NCBI RefSeq assembly: GCF_030540835.1
Contig: NZ_JAUOEK010000131.1
Span: 1-64,000 of the forward strand
DNA from: Flavivirga aquimarina
Lineage (GTDB): Bacteria > Bacteroidota > Bacteroidia > Flavobacteriales > Flavobacteriaceae
Length of the DNA stretch: 64,000 nucleotides
Direction: 5' to 3'
Shown in pieces: positions 8,679 to 16,571 of the stretch. The translations under genes and the position numbers were made by a program. A model generated the notes under the pieces. It was not told the origin of the DNA and made no database searches. It saw only the letters and a list, made by a program, of their open reading frames with translations. Every line of letters begins with the position of its first letter. Position 1 is the first letter of the stretch.

Positions 8679-10028
8679 CTATACTGGTTTAATTTCCCAA
8701 CCGGGTTCGTATGTTCTTGACCATAATTTCATGGCTTCTCTATTAAAAATACGCCCTGTTTTTTCATCAACATCAAAAGAGTCATCAATACGAGAAGCAA
8801 TATTTGCATAATGTGTTAATAACTGGCTTGTTGCTCCTTGATCAATAGGTGATGTTAATTCAGCTTTTCCTCTAATGGCATCAAAAAAGTTTAAAGTGTG
8901 GAATGTTGAAAGTTTACCACCACCGCCAAGTGAATTTCCTGATTCAATTCCAGACACGATGTTTTCTTTAATGAGTTCACCTTTTATATCATATAGTTTA
9001 TATCCATCACGGTCTATAAAAACAGAGCCATTAGAACCATAAATAATAGTACCTCTACCTGCTCCATATTTATCATAACCATTTCTACTTCGTCCATCCC
9101 ATTGTATAGTTCTATTTCCTGCAAATTTAAATGTAGCTTCCATAGTATCGTACATCTCCCAGCCATCATCTTTATAATGGTATTTGCCTGATTTTACTTC
9201 TACGTGTTCAGGGTGTTTCACATCTAAGGCCCACCGAGCTATATCTAATTCGTGAGTAGCATTATTTCCCATTTCGGCAGTACCATAATCCCAGCCATAC
9301 CAATGCCAATTATAATCCCAAGTATTATGAGTATAATCCCTTCTAGGAGCTGGTCCTTGGAAAAGTTCCCAATCTAAACCTTCAGGCGGATTTGCTTTTT
9401 CTTGATTTGGCACACGCCCTCTTTTACTTGTGTAAAAAGCAATGGCATTGTACACATCTCCAATAACACCATTATGAATTTCTTTTATGATTTCTTGAGA
9501 TTGCAATGACGAACGTTGTTGATTCCCCATCTGCACTACCTTATTGTATTTTTTTTGATATGCGACTAACAATTCGCCTTCTTCTGGATTATGACTACAA
9601 GGCTTTTCTAAATACACATGTTTTCCAGCTTGCATCGCCATACAAGCTCCTGGTGCGTGCCAATGATCGGGAGTTGCCATAAAAATAGCATCTACTTTTT
9701 TATCATTAATTATTTTTCTGATATCATTTTCTAAAATAGGTTTATTAGATAATACTTTTGAAACGGCTTTTCCTGCTTTATCTCTCTGGCTTTTCATAAC
9801 ATCGCATAAATAAAGTAATTCTACATTACTTTTTTTAGCTGCAATAGCTCCCAGATAAGCATTGTATCTTCTTCCTAAACCTTGAATGGCTACATGCAAT
9901 CTATCGTTCGCACCTATTATTTTCGAATAACTTTTAGCCGACATCGCGTTAACACTATTAGAACCTAATGTTACGCCTACAGCTCCTATAGCTGCTTTTT
10001 TAATGAAATCTCTTCTATTTGAACTCAT
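8679..10028 (-). CDS. Exported Gfo/Idh/MocA-family oxidoreductase
   Basis: The 449-residue protein carries a clear Tat signal (NRRDFIKKAAIGAVGVTLG). It has a Rossmann domain (VAIQGLGRRYNAYL), the ATPDHWHAPGACMAMQAGKHVYLEKP block with the conserved EKP, and the NWHWYGWDYGTAEMGNNATHELDIARWAL region of a large Bacteroidota subgroup. It differs from its neighbour at 7445-8629 in subfamily, so the two are unlikely to be a recent duplication. The start is 6 bp after the stop of the double DUF1080 gene, so they are translationally close. Together they could oxidise a glycoside at C3 and then process the 3-keto sugar in the periplasm; this is inference from family knowledge. Confidence 0.86.
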   Translation of the reverse strand: MSSNRRDFIKKAAIGAVGVTLGSNSVNAMSAKSYSKIIGANDRLHVAIQGLGRRYNAYLGAIAAKKSNVELLYLCDVMKSQRDKAGKAVSKVLSNKPILENDIRKIINDKKVDAIFMATPDHWHAPGACMAMQAGKHVYLEKPCSHNPEEGELLVAYQKKYNKVVQMGNQQRSSLQSQEIIKEIHNGVIGDVYNAIAFYTSKRGRVPNQEKANPPEGLDWELFQGPAPRRDYTHNTWDYNWHWYGWDYGTAEMGNNATHELDIARWALDVKHPEHVEVKSGKYHYKDDGWEMYDTMEATFKFAGNRTIQWDGRSRNGYDKYGAGRGTIIYGSNGSVFIDRDGYKLYDIKGELIKENIVSGIESGNSLGGGGKLSTFHTLNFFDAIRGKAELTSPIDQGATSQLLTHYANIASRIDDSFDVDEKTGRIFNREAMKLWSRTYEPGWEIKPV

Positions 10029-10034
10029 AGTAAT

Positions 10035-11426
10035 TTATTCTTTAGTATTATTAATAGGACGAATTTTTACATTTTTAAACGATATAAGATCTCCATGGTC
10101 TTGTAATAAAATTTGACCTTCATCCAATTCGCCAAAATTTGGCCATTTTTCATATTTACTTTCTGATACTAGTTTTCTATAATCATCACTCTTTCTTTCG
10201 TATTCTAAAACTTTAGTACCATTTAGCCAATGCTCTACATGATTATCTTTAGATATTATGTAAGCTGTATTCCATTCACCAACAGGGTTTATTGGTTTAT
10301 TTACATCAGCCTGAATTAAATCGTATAAAGAACTTACTGTTCTGCTTCCTTCGTGGTTTCCTAGTTTAGCATCAGGATGTAAATCGTCATCTAAAATTTG
10401 ATATTCTAAGCCAATCGACGATCCCGCACCTTTATTTATATTGGTATCTACATAATATTTTATACCACTATTACCACCCGGAGTTACTTTAAAATCAACT
10501 TTTAATTCAAAGTCACTATATAATTCTTTTGTAACAATATCACCACCGGCAGTAGATTCACCTCCTCCAGAAGCTAACACTGTTAATTCTCCGTTTTCAA
10601 TTTTCCAGCCACTTTCCGGAAATTCTTCTAGTTTAGCACCGCGCCAACCATTGGTTGTTTTACCGTCCCATAATAATTTCCAGCCTTTTTTCTTTTCGTC
10701 AATTGTTAATTGATTTTTCGTTATAATTGGCTTAATAGTCGACTTTTTTGAATACAATGATACGCTATCTGTAATTATTTTTATATTCTTCCAAACAATT
10801 TCTGTGCCATCTTGTTTATCTTCTTTAATACTATGCACTTGTAAACAAATAAATCCACTTGCTGTTTTTTCATCAATTAAATGCGTTGCCGGAATACCAT
10901 TTACCCATGTTTTTATTGTATCTCCTATTGCTTCTATACGATAATGGTTCCATTCGTTTTGTTTAAATGCCTTTTGGGCTTCTGGATTATCTGCTAACGG
11001 GTTTAACCAACCACGTCTAGATTCATCATAAATACCACCACTCCAAGCTCGGTCTGATGGGTCTATCTCTACTTGATATCCATGTACGCGACCATCTCTA
11101 TAATGAGGAAAGCTATTACTACGTATTTGAATACCTGAGTTCATTGTAGGATCTACCTTATACTCTAATTCTAAAATAAAATCATCATACATTTTATCTG
11201 TAGTTAAAAAAGAGTTCGGTGTATTGTGAACTGTCGTTCCAACAATAGCATTATCTCTCACAGTATATTTTGCTTCTCCCCCTTTTTGGTGCCATCCGTT
11301 AAGGGTTTTGCCATCAAATAAATTTACCCAAGGAATATCTTCTTTAGTGTTTTTCGCACAGTTTAAAATTAAAAATGCCATAAATAGCATTAATATACTT
11401 CTGTAATAGTTTGTTGATATTTTCAT
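10035..11426 (-). CDS. Lipoprotein with two DUF1080 (3-keto-disaccharide hydrolase) domains
   Basis: The 463-residue protein has a lipoprotein signal (FLILNC, Cys 23) and two tandem DUF1080 (PF06439) domains. The first runs from about residue 33 (WVNLFDGKTLNGWHQKGG) to 218, with MNSGIQIRSN and GYQVEIDPSDR. The second runs from about 247 (GWKLLWDGKTTNGWRG) to 458, with GGNSGIKYYVD and GLEYQILDDD. These concanavalin-like folds are now linked to hydrolysis of 3-keto-glycosides. The two halves resemble each other only in the usual family motifs, so the fusion is old. It is the first gene of the minus-strand operon, divergent from susC, and its promoter region carries the proposed HTCS repeat pair. 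It probably sits in the outer membrane or periplasm. Confidence 0.88.
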   Translation of the reverse strand: MKISTNYYRSILMLFMAFLILNCAKNTKEDIPWVNLFDGKTLNGWHQKGGEAKYTVRDNAIVGTTVHNTPNSFLTTDKMYDDFILELEYKVDPTMNSGIQIRSNSFPHYRDGRVHGYQVEIDPSDRAWSGGIYDESRRGWLNPLADNPEAQKAFKQNEWNHYRIEAIGDTIKTWVNGIPATHLIDEKTASGFICLQVHSIKEDKQDGTEIVWKNIKIITDSVSLYSKKSTIKPIITKNQLTIDEKKKGWKLLWDGKTTNGWRGAKLEEFPESGWKIENGELTVLASGGGESTAGGDIVTKELYSDFELKVDFKVTPGGNSGIKYYVDTNINKGAGSSIGLEYQILDDDLHPDAKLGNHEGSRTVSSLYDLIQADVNKPINPVGEWNTAYIISKDNHVEHWLNGTKVLEYERKSDDYRKLVSESKYEKWPNFGELDEGQILLQDHGDLISFKNVKIRPINNTKE

Positions 11427-11480
11427 TTTAAGTTTAAATTTTTATAATCCACTAAATTACTTTTTTACGCAAGTTTCTTA

Positions 11481-11512
11481 ATGGACAAATCAATCCAAGC
11501 CATGGACAAATC
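11481..11512 (-). promoter_or_regulatory. Direct repeat pair, probable HTCS operator for the DUF1080 operon
   Basis: ATGGACAAATC occurs at 11481-11491 and again at 11502-11512, exactly 21 bp apart. Read in the direction of the minus-strand operon it is GATTTGTCCAT twice. AraC-type output domains of hybrid two-component regulators bind direct repeats about two helical turns apart, so this is a likely site for the HTCS encoded at 33882-37916. Confidence 0.68.
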
Positions 11513-11658
11513 GGGTTAATAAGTTTTTAAATTTATAAAAAATTGTTTTAAAACAAACAGATTAACAAAATCTTTTGTTTTCAACCGTATCCCTTTTGTT
11601 TAAACAAAAAACAAAAACTATACCCAAGGTACTCACATATTGATTTTTGCAATTAATT

Positions 11659-11690
11659 AATATGTCCATATATCAGAATAATATGTCCAT
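11659..11690 (+). promoter_or_regulatory. Direct repeat pair, probable HTCS operator for susC
   Basis: AATATGTCCAT occurs at 11659-11669 and 11680-11690, again exactly 21 bp apart. It matches the repeat on the other side of the region at 9 of 11 positions in the same orientation relative to transcription. The downstream edge is 57 bp from the susC start, almost the same distance as on the other side (54 bp). This mirror symmetry strongly supports shared control of both operons. Confidence 0.72.
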
Positions 11691-11747
11691 TTATTAACAA
11701 GTCTTTAACATTAAATTGCAGAACTATTTTAACTAAACAATTATAAA

Positions 11748-14684
11748 ATGGAAAAACTTAAACTCTTATTTATTGCCTTATTAATAGGCTTAACAAGTAC
11801 TTCATGGGCACAAACACAGGTGTCTGGTGTAGTAACTGATGGACAAAATATTCCTATTCCAGGAGTAAATGTCATAATTAAAGGCAGCTCTACTGGTGCT
11901 GCTACAGACTTTGATGGTCATTATAGTATTAATGCCAATAGTGGAGATATTCTTGTATTCTCTTACCTTGGTTTTCAAACATTGGAAGCTACTTATACAG
12001 GGCAATCGTCATTAGATGTTCAATTGCAAGAAGATACTTCTCAACTTGAAGAAGTAGTTGTAATTGGTTATGGAGGCGTAAAATCAAAAGATTTAACAGG
12101 TTCTGTTAAAGTGATTGGCCCCAAAGATTTTAACAAAGGTATTTCGAATTCACCAGGCCAATTACTGCAAGGTAAAATGGCTGGTGTTAATGTAACTACA
12201 GGTTCTGGAGAACCAGGAAGCGCTGTAGACATCAATATTCGTGGAGTTAATTCAATAGGTAGTTCTAGTAACCCCCTCTTTGTGGTTGATGGTGTTCCTT
12301 TGGATGGAGGGTCATCTAATGATAATGGTCTTACAGGTGTTGGAGGAACTTCAAGATCTAAAAGTCCTTTAAACTTTTTAAATCCACAGGATATAGAGAG
12401 TATTACCGTTTTAAAAGATGCTTCTGCTACAGCAATTTATGGTACAAGAGGATCTAATGGAGTTGTGCTTATACAAACCAAAAAAGGAAAAGTAGGCAAA
12501 ACAAGAGTTACCTTCGGTGCATCAACTGGTTTTTCTACAGTAGCTAGAGATGTAGATGTGTTAAGTGCTAGCGAATATCGCGAACAAACGGCTCGTTTGG
12601 CTCCTGTAATAGGTAGAGATCCTAGTGACTATATTGATCCAGCAAATGCTAATACCGACTGGCAAGATGAGATTTATCAAACAGCCCAAACAAACAATTA
12701 CAATTTAGGGATTTCTGGCGGAGCAGGTACAACGACATATAATGTATCATTGGGTTATCTAGATCAAGAAGGTTTAGTGAGAACTACGGGACATGAAAAA
12801 GTAACTGGAAGATTTAGTATAAGTACTTCATTATTCGATGACCGTTTAAAATTCCAGACTAACTTAACAGTGGCTGATCTTACAGACGAAAGTCAGGCTT
12901 TAGGGAATTTAATTACTGGATCACTTAGAGCTAATCCAACAGGTGCCGTTTATGATGCTAATGGAGTAGTAACTACATTGGCGGGCGCTACGGACAACCC
13001 TGTGGCTCTTTTTGACTTATATCGTGATAGAGCTGAAAGCAAAAAAGTTTTAGCTAACTTTACTACTACGTATACTATTATTGAAGGCTTAGATTACAAA
13101 CTTAACTTGGCTTACGAAAATTCAGATACAGATCGTATAATACGGATATTCAATAATGCTAATGATGGAGGCTCCTATGATACCGATCAGATTGTTCAGA
13201 ATACAAATGAAGATTCAAACGTATTAATAGAGAATTTTCTAACATACAGAAAGAGTTATAAGAAGTGGAATTTTGATGTGCTTGCAGGGCATTCCTATCA
13301 GACTTTCAATAATGAAAGTTTAAGATTTGAAGGGGAGGATTTTTCTACGACTGAAATAGATCCTATTTATAATTTAGGGATAGTAGAAGGAACTACTACA
13401 ATAGAATCAGGTGATTCTGAAAGAAAATTACAATCGTTCTTTGGAAGGATTAATGCTAATTTCTTAGATAAATATCTGGTAACAGCATCGTTTAGGGCAG
13501 ATGGATCTTCTGTTTTTGGTGAGAACAATAAATATGGTTATTTCCCTGCAGTAGGATTAGGATGGAAAATAAATGAGGAAGAGTTTCTTGCAAATTCAGA
13601 TGTGTTTTCTAATTTAAAATTAAGATTAGGTTGGGGGCAAACAGGTAATCAGGCAGTACCAGTAAGGGTTACGCAAGCTTCCTTTGAGACTAGCGTTAAT
13701 AATAGCTTTACATTTAATGGTACAACGGTTATTAATGGTGTGACTTCAACACGAACACCTAACCCAGACTTAAAATGGGAGGTTACAGAACAGTACAATA
13801 TTGGGATGGATTGGGCTATATTAAATGGTAAAGTTAGCGGTACATTTGACTATTTTAATAAAAGCACCACCGATCTCTTCTTGCTAGTTTCTGCCCCTGT
13901 TCCTTCCTTGACTAGTAATATTTATGTGAACTCTGATGCAGAAATTATTAATAAAGGGTTTGAGTTTGCGTTAAATGTAAATGCTATAAGAACAGATGAT
14001 TTTTCACTTGATTTTTCTGGTAACATATCATTTTTGGATAATAATATTACGGGACTTGCTACAGATGTGTTTGTTGGAGAGATTTCTGGTCCTGGGACAT
14101 CCGGGGAGACGAGTAGCATTTTTACGAATGGGGAATCTGCGGGATCGTTTTATTTACCTAGATTTCAAGGATATGATAGCGATGGCGTAGAAATACTATC
14201 AGCAGATTCTGAAATAGTAGGAGATGCACTACCTACTACTATTTATGGATTTAATATTAATGCATCATACAAAAGCTTTGATTTAGCATTGAATTTTAAT
14301 GGTGTAGGTGGAGTAGATATTTTTAATAATACGGCAAGAGCCTATTCAAGTGCTGCTTCTTTGGGACAAAACGGGAATAATATTTTTAGCGAATATCTTG
14401 ATGTTGACGAAAGCCCACTTGCCGCACCTGTTTCTTCATCTAGATTTATTGAAGACGGTTCATTCTTTAGATTGAACAATGCCACGTTGGCCTGGAATGT
14501 TAAAAACAATAGTTTTCTGGATAATTTAAGAGTATATCTTACAGGACAAAATCTTTTTGTAATAACAGACTATTCAGGATATGATCCCGAAGTTAATACA
14601 GGCGGTGGTAATGTATATGGTGTAGATTTTGGTGCTTATCCTCGTCCTAGAACCATCATTTTAGGCGTTGACCTTTCTTTCTAA
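11748..14684 (+). CDS. susC: SusC/RagA-family TonB-dependent outer membrane transporter
   Basis: The 978-residue protein has a signal peptide (cleavage after TSWAQ, residue 22) and a carboxypeptidase-like regulatory domain (VSGVVTDGQNIPIPGVNVIIKG through LDVQLQED, residues about 25-95). The TonB-box-like EEVVVIGYG and a plug domain with FVVDGVPLDGG and VLKDASATAIYGTRGSNGVVLIQTKKG follow. The long C-terminal part is a 22-strand barrel ending in LGVDLSF. With the SusD next to it, it imports oligosaccharides or glycoconjugate fragments across the outer membrane. It is the first gene of the plus-strand PUL and has its own probable HTCS sites. The cargo cannot be read from the sequence. Confidence 0.96.
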   Translation: MEKLKLLFIALLIGLTSTSWAQTQVSGVVTDGQNIPIPGVNVIIKGSSTGAATDFDGHYSINANSGDILVFSYLGFQTLEATYTGQSSLDVQLQEDTSQLEEVVVIGYGGVKSKDLTGSVKVIGPKDFNKGISNSPGQLLQGKMAGVNVTTGSGEPGSAVDINIRGVNSIGSSSNPLFVVDGVPLDGGSSNDNGLTGVGGTSRSKSPLNFLNPQDIESITVLKDASATAIYGTRGSNGVVLIQTKKGKVGKTRVTFGASTGFSTVARDVDVLSASEYREQTARLAPVIGRDPSDYIDPANANTDWQDEIYQTAQTNNYNLGISGGAGTTTYNVSLGYLDQEGLVRTTGHEKVTGRFSISTSLFDDRLKFQTNLTVADLTDESQALGNLITGSLRANPTGAVYDANGVVTTLAGATDNPVALFDLYRDRAESKKVLANFTTTYTIIEGLDYKLNLAYENSDTDRIIRIFNNANDGGSYDTDQIVQNTNEDSNVLIENFLTYRKSYKKWNFDVLAGHSYQTFNNESLRFEGEDFSTTEIDPIYNLGIVEGTTTIESGDSERKLQSFFGRINANFLDKYLVTASFRADGSSVFGENNKYGYFPAVGLGWKINEEEFLANSDVFSNLKLRLGWGQTGNQAVPVRVTQASFETSVNNSFTFNGTTVINGVTSTRTPNPDLKWEVTEQYNIGMDWAILNGKVSGTFDYFNKSTTDLFLLVSAPVPSLTSNIYVNSDAEIINKGFEFALNVNAIRTDDFSLDFSGNISFLDNNITGLATDVFVGEISGPGTSGETSSIFTNGESAGSFYLPRFQGYDSDGVEILSADSEIVGDALPTTIYGFNINASYKSFDLALNFNGVGGVDIFNNTARAYSSAASLGQNGNNIFSEYLDVDESPLAAPVSSSRFIEDGSFFRLNNATLAWNVKNNSFLDNLRVYLTGQNLFVITDYSGYDPEVNTGGGNVYGVDFGAYPRPRTIILGVDLSF

Positions 14685-14718
14685 TTTAAAAAAATAAAAT
14701 ATAATATAATATAAGATT

Positions 14719-16350
14719 ATGAAAAAACAATCTATTATTTTTAGCATCATATTGGCTGTCTTCTTTGGATTTCAGTCATGTGACATCGATGAGAAAATTA
14801 TTGACGAAGCCCGTGGAGAAGATTTATTAATTAATGCTGACCCGTTAGACCTTTTAGCTCCAGCTTATAATAATATGAGAAGGGTTTATGGACACCGATG
14901 GTTTTTCGCCCTACAAACTTTTTCAGCAGATGAAGGTATGTTACCAACTAGAGGAACCGATTGGTTTGACGGAGGTGTTTTTCAGGAACTGCATAAACAC
15001 GAGTATACTCCTGAGAATCGTTATACCACGGAAACATGGGGTCATATTACAACCGGGATGGCTTTTGCTTTTCAAGCAATTTCTTATTTAGAGGAAGGTA
15101 CACAAGAGCATGCAGAGGCTGTAGGTCTATTGTCACATTATATGTGGGTTTGCTTAGATGCTTATGGCCAAGTACCATATCGCGGTATTACCGAAATTAA
15201 TTTTAGTACAGACCCTCAAATCCTTACAGGAACTGAGGCGGTAAACACCATCATTGCCAACTTGGAATCTGTTATGTCGAACCTTCCTACTGGAAAAAAT
15301 ACGGTACGTTTTAATCAAGATGCTGCAAAATCGCTTATGGCAAGGGTGTATTTGAACAAAGCAGTTTATGAAGATCGTTATGCTTCGAACTTCTCTTTCT
15401 CTGCTGAAGACATGCAAAAGGTCATTGATCTTACCACAGAAGTAATTAGTAGTGGTACACACACTTTGGAAACCGATGATTATTTTAGCATGTTCGATCC
15501 TGACAATGAAAACCATCCTGAGATTATATGGTCAGCAAAGAATGAATTAACGTCTATACGTATTGGTGGTAGAAGTGTTACGAGAAATACTACTAATGGG
15601 TTATCTAGAGGTCTTATTTATTTTGCAAACGATGGCACTACTAATTTAACGGGTTCTGATGCTGGATGTACATTACCTGGGTTTTTAGATACATGGGACG
15701 CAGTTAATGACCCTAGGTACTATAAGGAAAACTATCCTAATGAAGCAGGTACTATACAATTTTCTGATTATAAAATGAACAGAGGCTTTCTTGAAGGGCA
15801 GTTATATGGTATTAACAACGATGCTGGAACGCCTATTTTTAATGGTGACGGCACCATTGATATTGTTGCGGTACAGCTTTGGAATAAAGATGAAACTTTT
15901 GCCAATCATACACGAGAAGTGAGTTTGATTGCAGAAAACCAATCTGTAGGAGTACGAGTTTCCAAATGGAGTATAGATGATATAGGTACAAATAGAGATG
16001 ACACTGGTGTTGACATAGTGATATTTAGGTTAGCCGATTTATATTTAATGCGGGCAGAAGCTAAATTAAGATTAGGATCGGGTGATGCCTTAGCCGATGT
16101 AAATGCCGTTAGGGTTGCACGTGGTGGTGATAGTTTTGCAATAGGTAGTGCTGCTCTGGAAGATGTGTACAATGAACGAGGTTTCGAATTCTATTGGGAG
16201 TACCATAGAAGAACAGACCAAATTCGATTTGGCACTTGGGAAGACACTTGGACAGATAAAACGGACACAGATACGAATATGAGAATATTCCCAATACCTT
16301 CTGGGCCTATAGCAGAAACACCTGGTCTAGAACAAAATCCAGGATTTTGA
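14719..16350 (+). CDS. susD: SusD/RagB-family glycan-binding outer membrane lipoprotein
   Basis: The 543-residue lipoprotein (FGFQSC lipobox, Cys 21) is a RagB/SusD protein. It has an N-terminal TPR-like helical region (LLAPAYNNMRRVYGHRWFFALQTFSADEG), the DAYGQVPYRGI loop, and the C-terminal DIVIFRLADLYLMRAEAKLRLG and ERGFEFYWEYHRRTDQIRFG blocks that close the fold. It forms the lid of the adjacent SusC, 34 bp upstream, and binds the incoming glycan at the cell surface. A strong hairpin terminator begins 47 bp after its stop, so susCD may be transcribed at higher level than the enzyme genes that follow. Confidence 0.95.
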   Translation: MKKQSIIFSIILAVFFGFQSCDIDEKIIDEARGEDLLINADPLDLLAPAYNNMRRVYGHRWFFALQTFSADEGMLPTRGTDWFDGGVFQELHKHEYTPENRYTTETWGHITTGMAFAFQAISYLEEGTQEHAEAVGLLSHYMWVCLDAYGQVPYRGITEINFSTDPQILTGTEAVNTIIANLESVMSNLPTGKNTVRFNQDAAKSLMARVYLNKAVYEDRYASNFSFSAEDMQKVIDLTTEVISSGTHTLETDDYFSMFDPDNENHPEIIWSAKNELTSIRIGGRSVTRNTTNGLSRGLIYFANDGTTNLTGSDAGCTLPGFLDTWDAVNDPRYYKENYPNEAGTIQFSDYKMNRGFLEGQLYGINNDAGTPIFNGDGTIDIVAVQLWNKDETFANHTREVSLIAENQSVGVRVSKWSIDDIGTNRDDTGVDIVIFRLADLYLMRAEAKLRLGSGDALADVNAVRVARGGDSFAIGSAALEDVYNERGFEFYWEYHRRTDQIRFGTWEDTWTDKTDTDTNMRIFPIPSGPIAETPGLEQNPGF

Positions 16351-16397
16351 TTAATAGCAAATAAAGTATAGTTTTTGAGTTAGTTTTTAGTTTAATT

Positions 16398-16435
16398 TAT
16401 AGGCAGGTAAATATTTTGCCTGCCTATATCTTTTT
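16398..16435 (+). terminator. Rho-independent terminator after susD
   Basis: TATAGGCAGG at 16398-16407 pairs perfectly with CCTGCCTATA at 16419-16428 across an 11-base AT-rich loop, and TCTTTTT follows. It would end susCD transcription or let only part of it continue to the enzyme genes. The rest of the gap up to 16571 holds no other gene. Confidence 0.82.
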
Positions 16436-16571
16436 ACTTCAATAATGTTAGTTTAATCAAAACAGCCAGCCTCAATACATTTTATCAGAATTTATTTTAA
16501 CTCATAAATTCTTTATAAACCAATAGAGATAAACCATAGTTCTAATAACGTCTGTGTTCAATAAATATAAT

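Larger units (their letters stand above)
11427..11747. other. Divergent promoter region between the DUF1080 operon and susC
   Basis: This 321 bp stretch has no gene. It is very AT-rich and has two mirror-placed pairs of direct repeats (listed separately), one 54 bp from the DUF1080 start and one 57 bp from the susC start. Between them lies an A/T-rich block with several TTTTGTTT and AAACAAA runs. I could not pick a convincing -33/-7 promoter on either side. Confidence 0.7.

Noticed and set aside
11427-11747. LacI-type operator (GTGTGCGTACACG) also before susC
   Set aside because: No copy or close variant of the 13-mer is present in this region; only the TGTCCAT repeats are.
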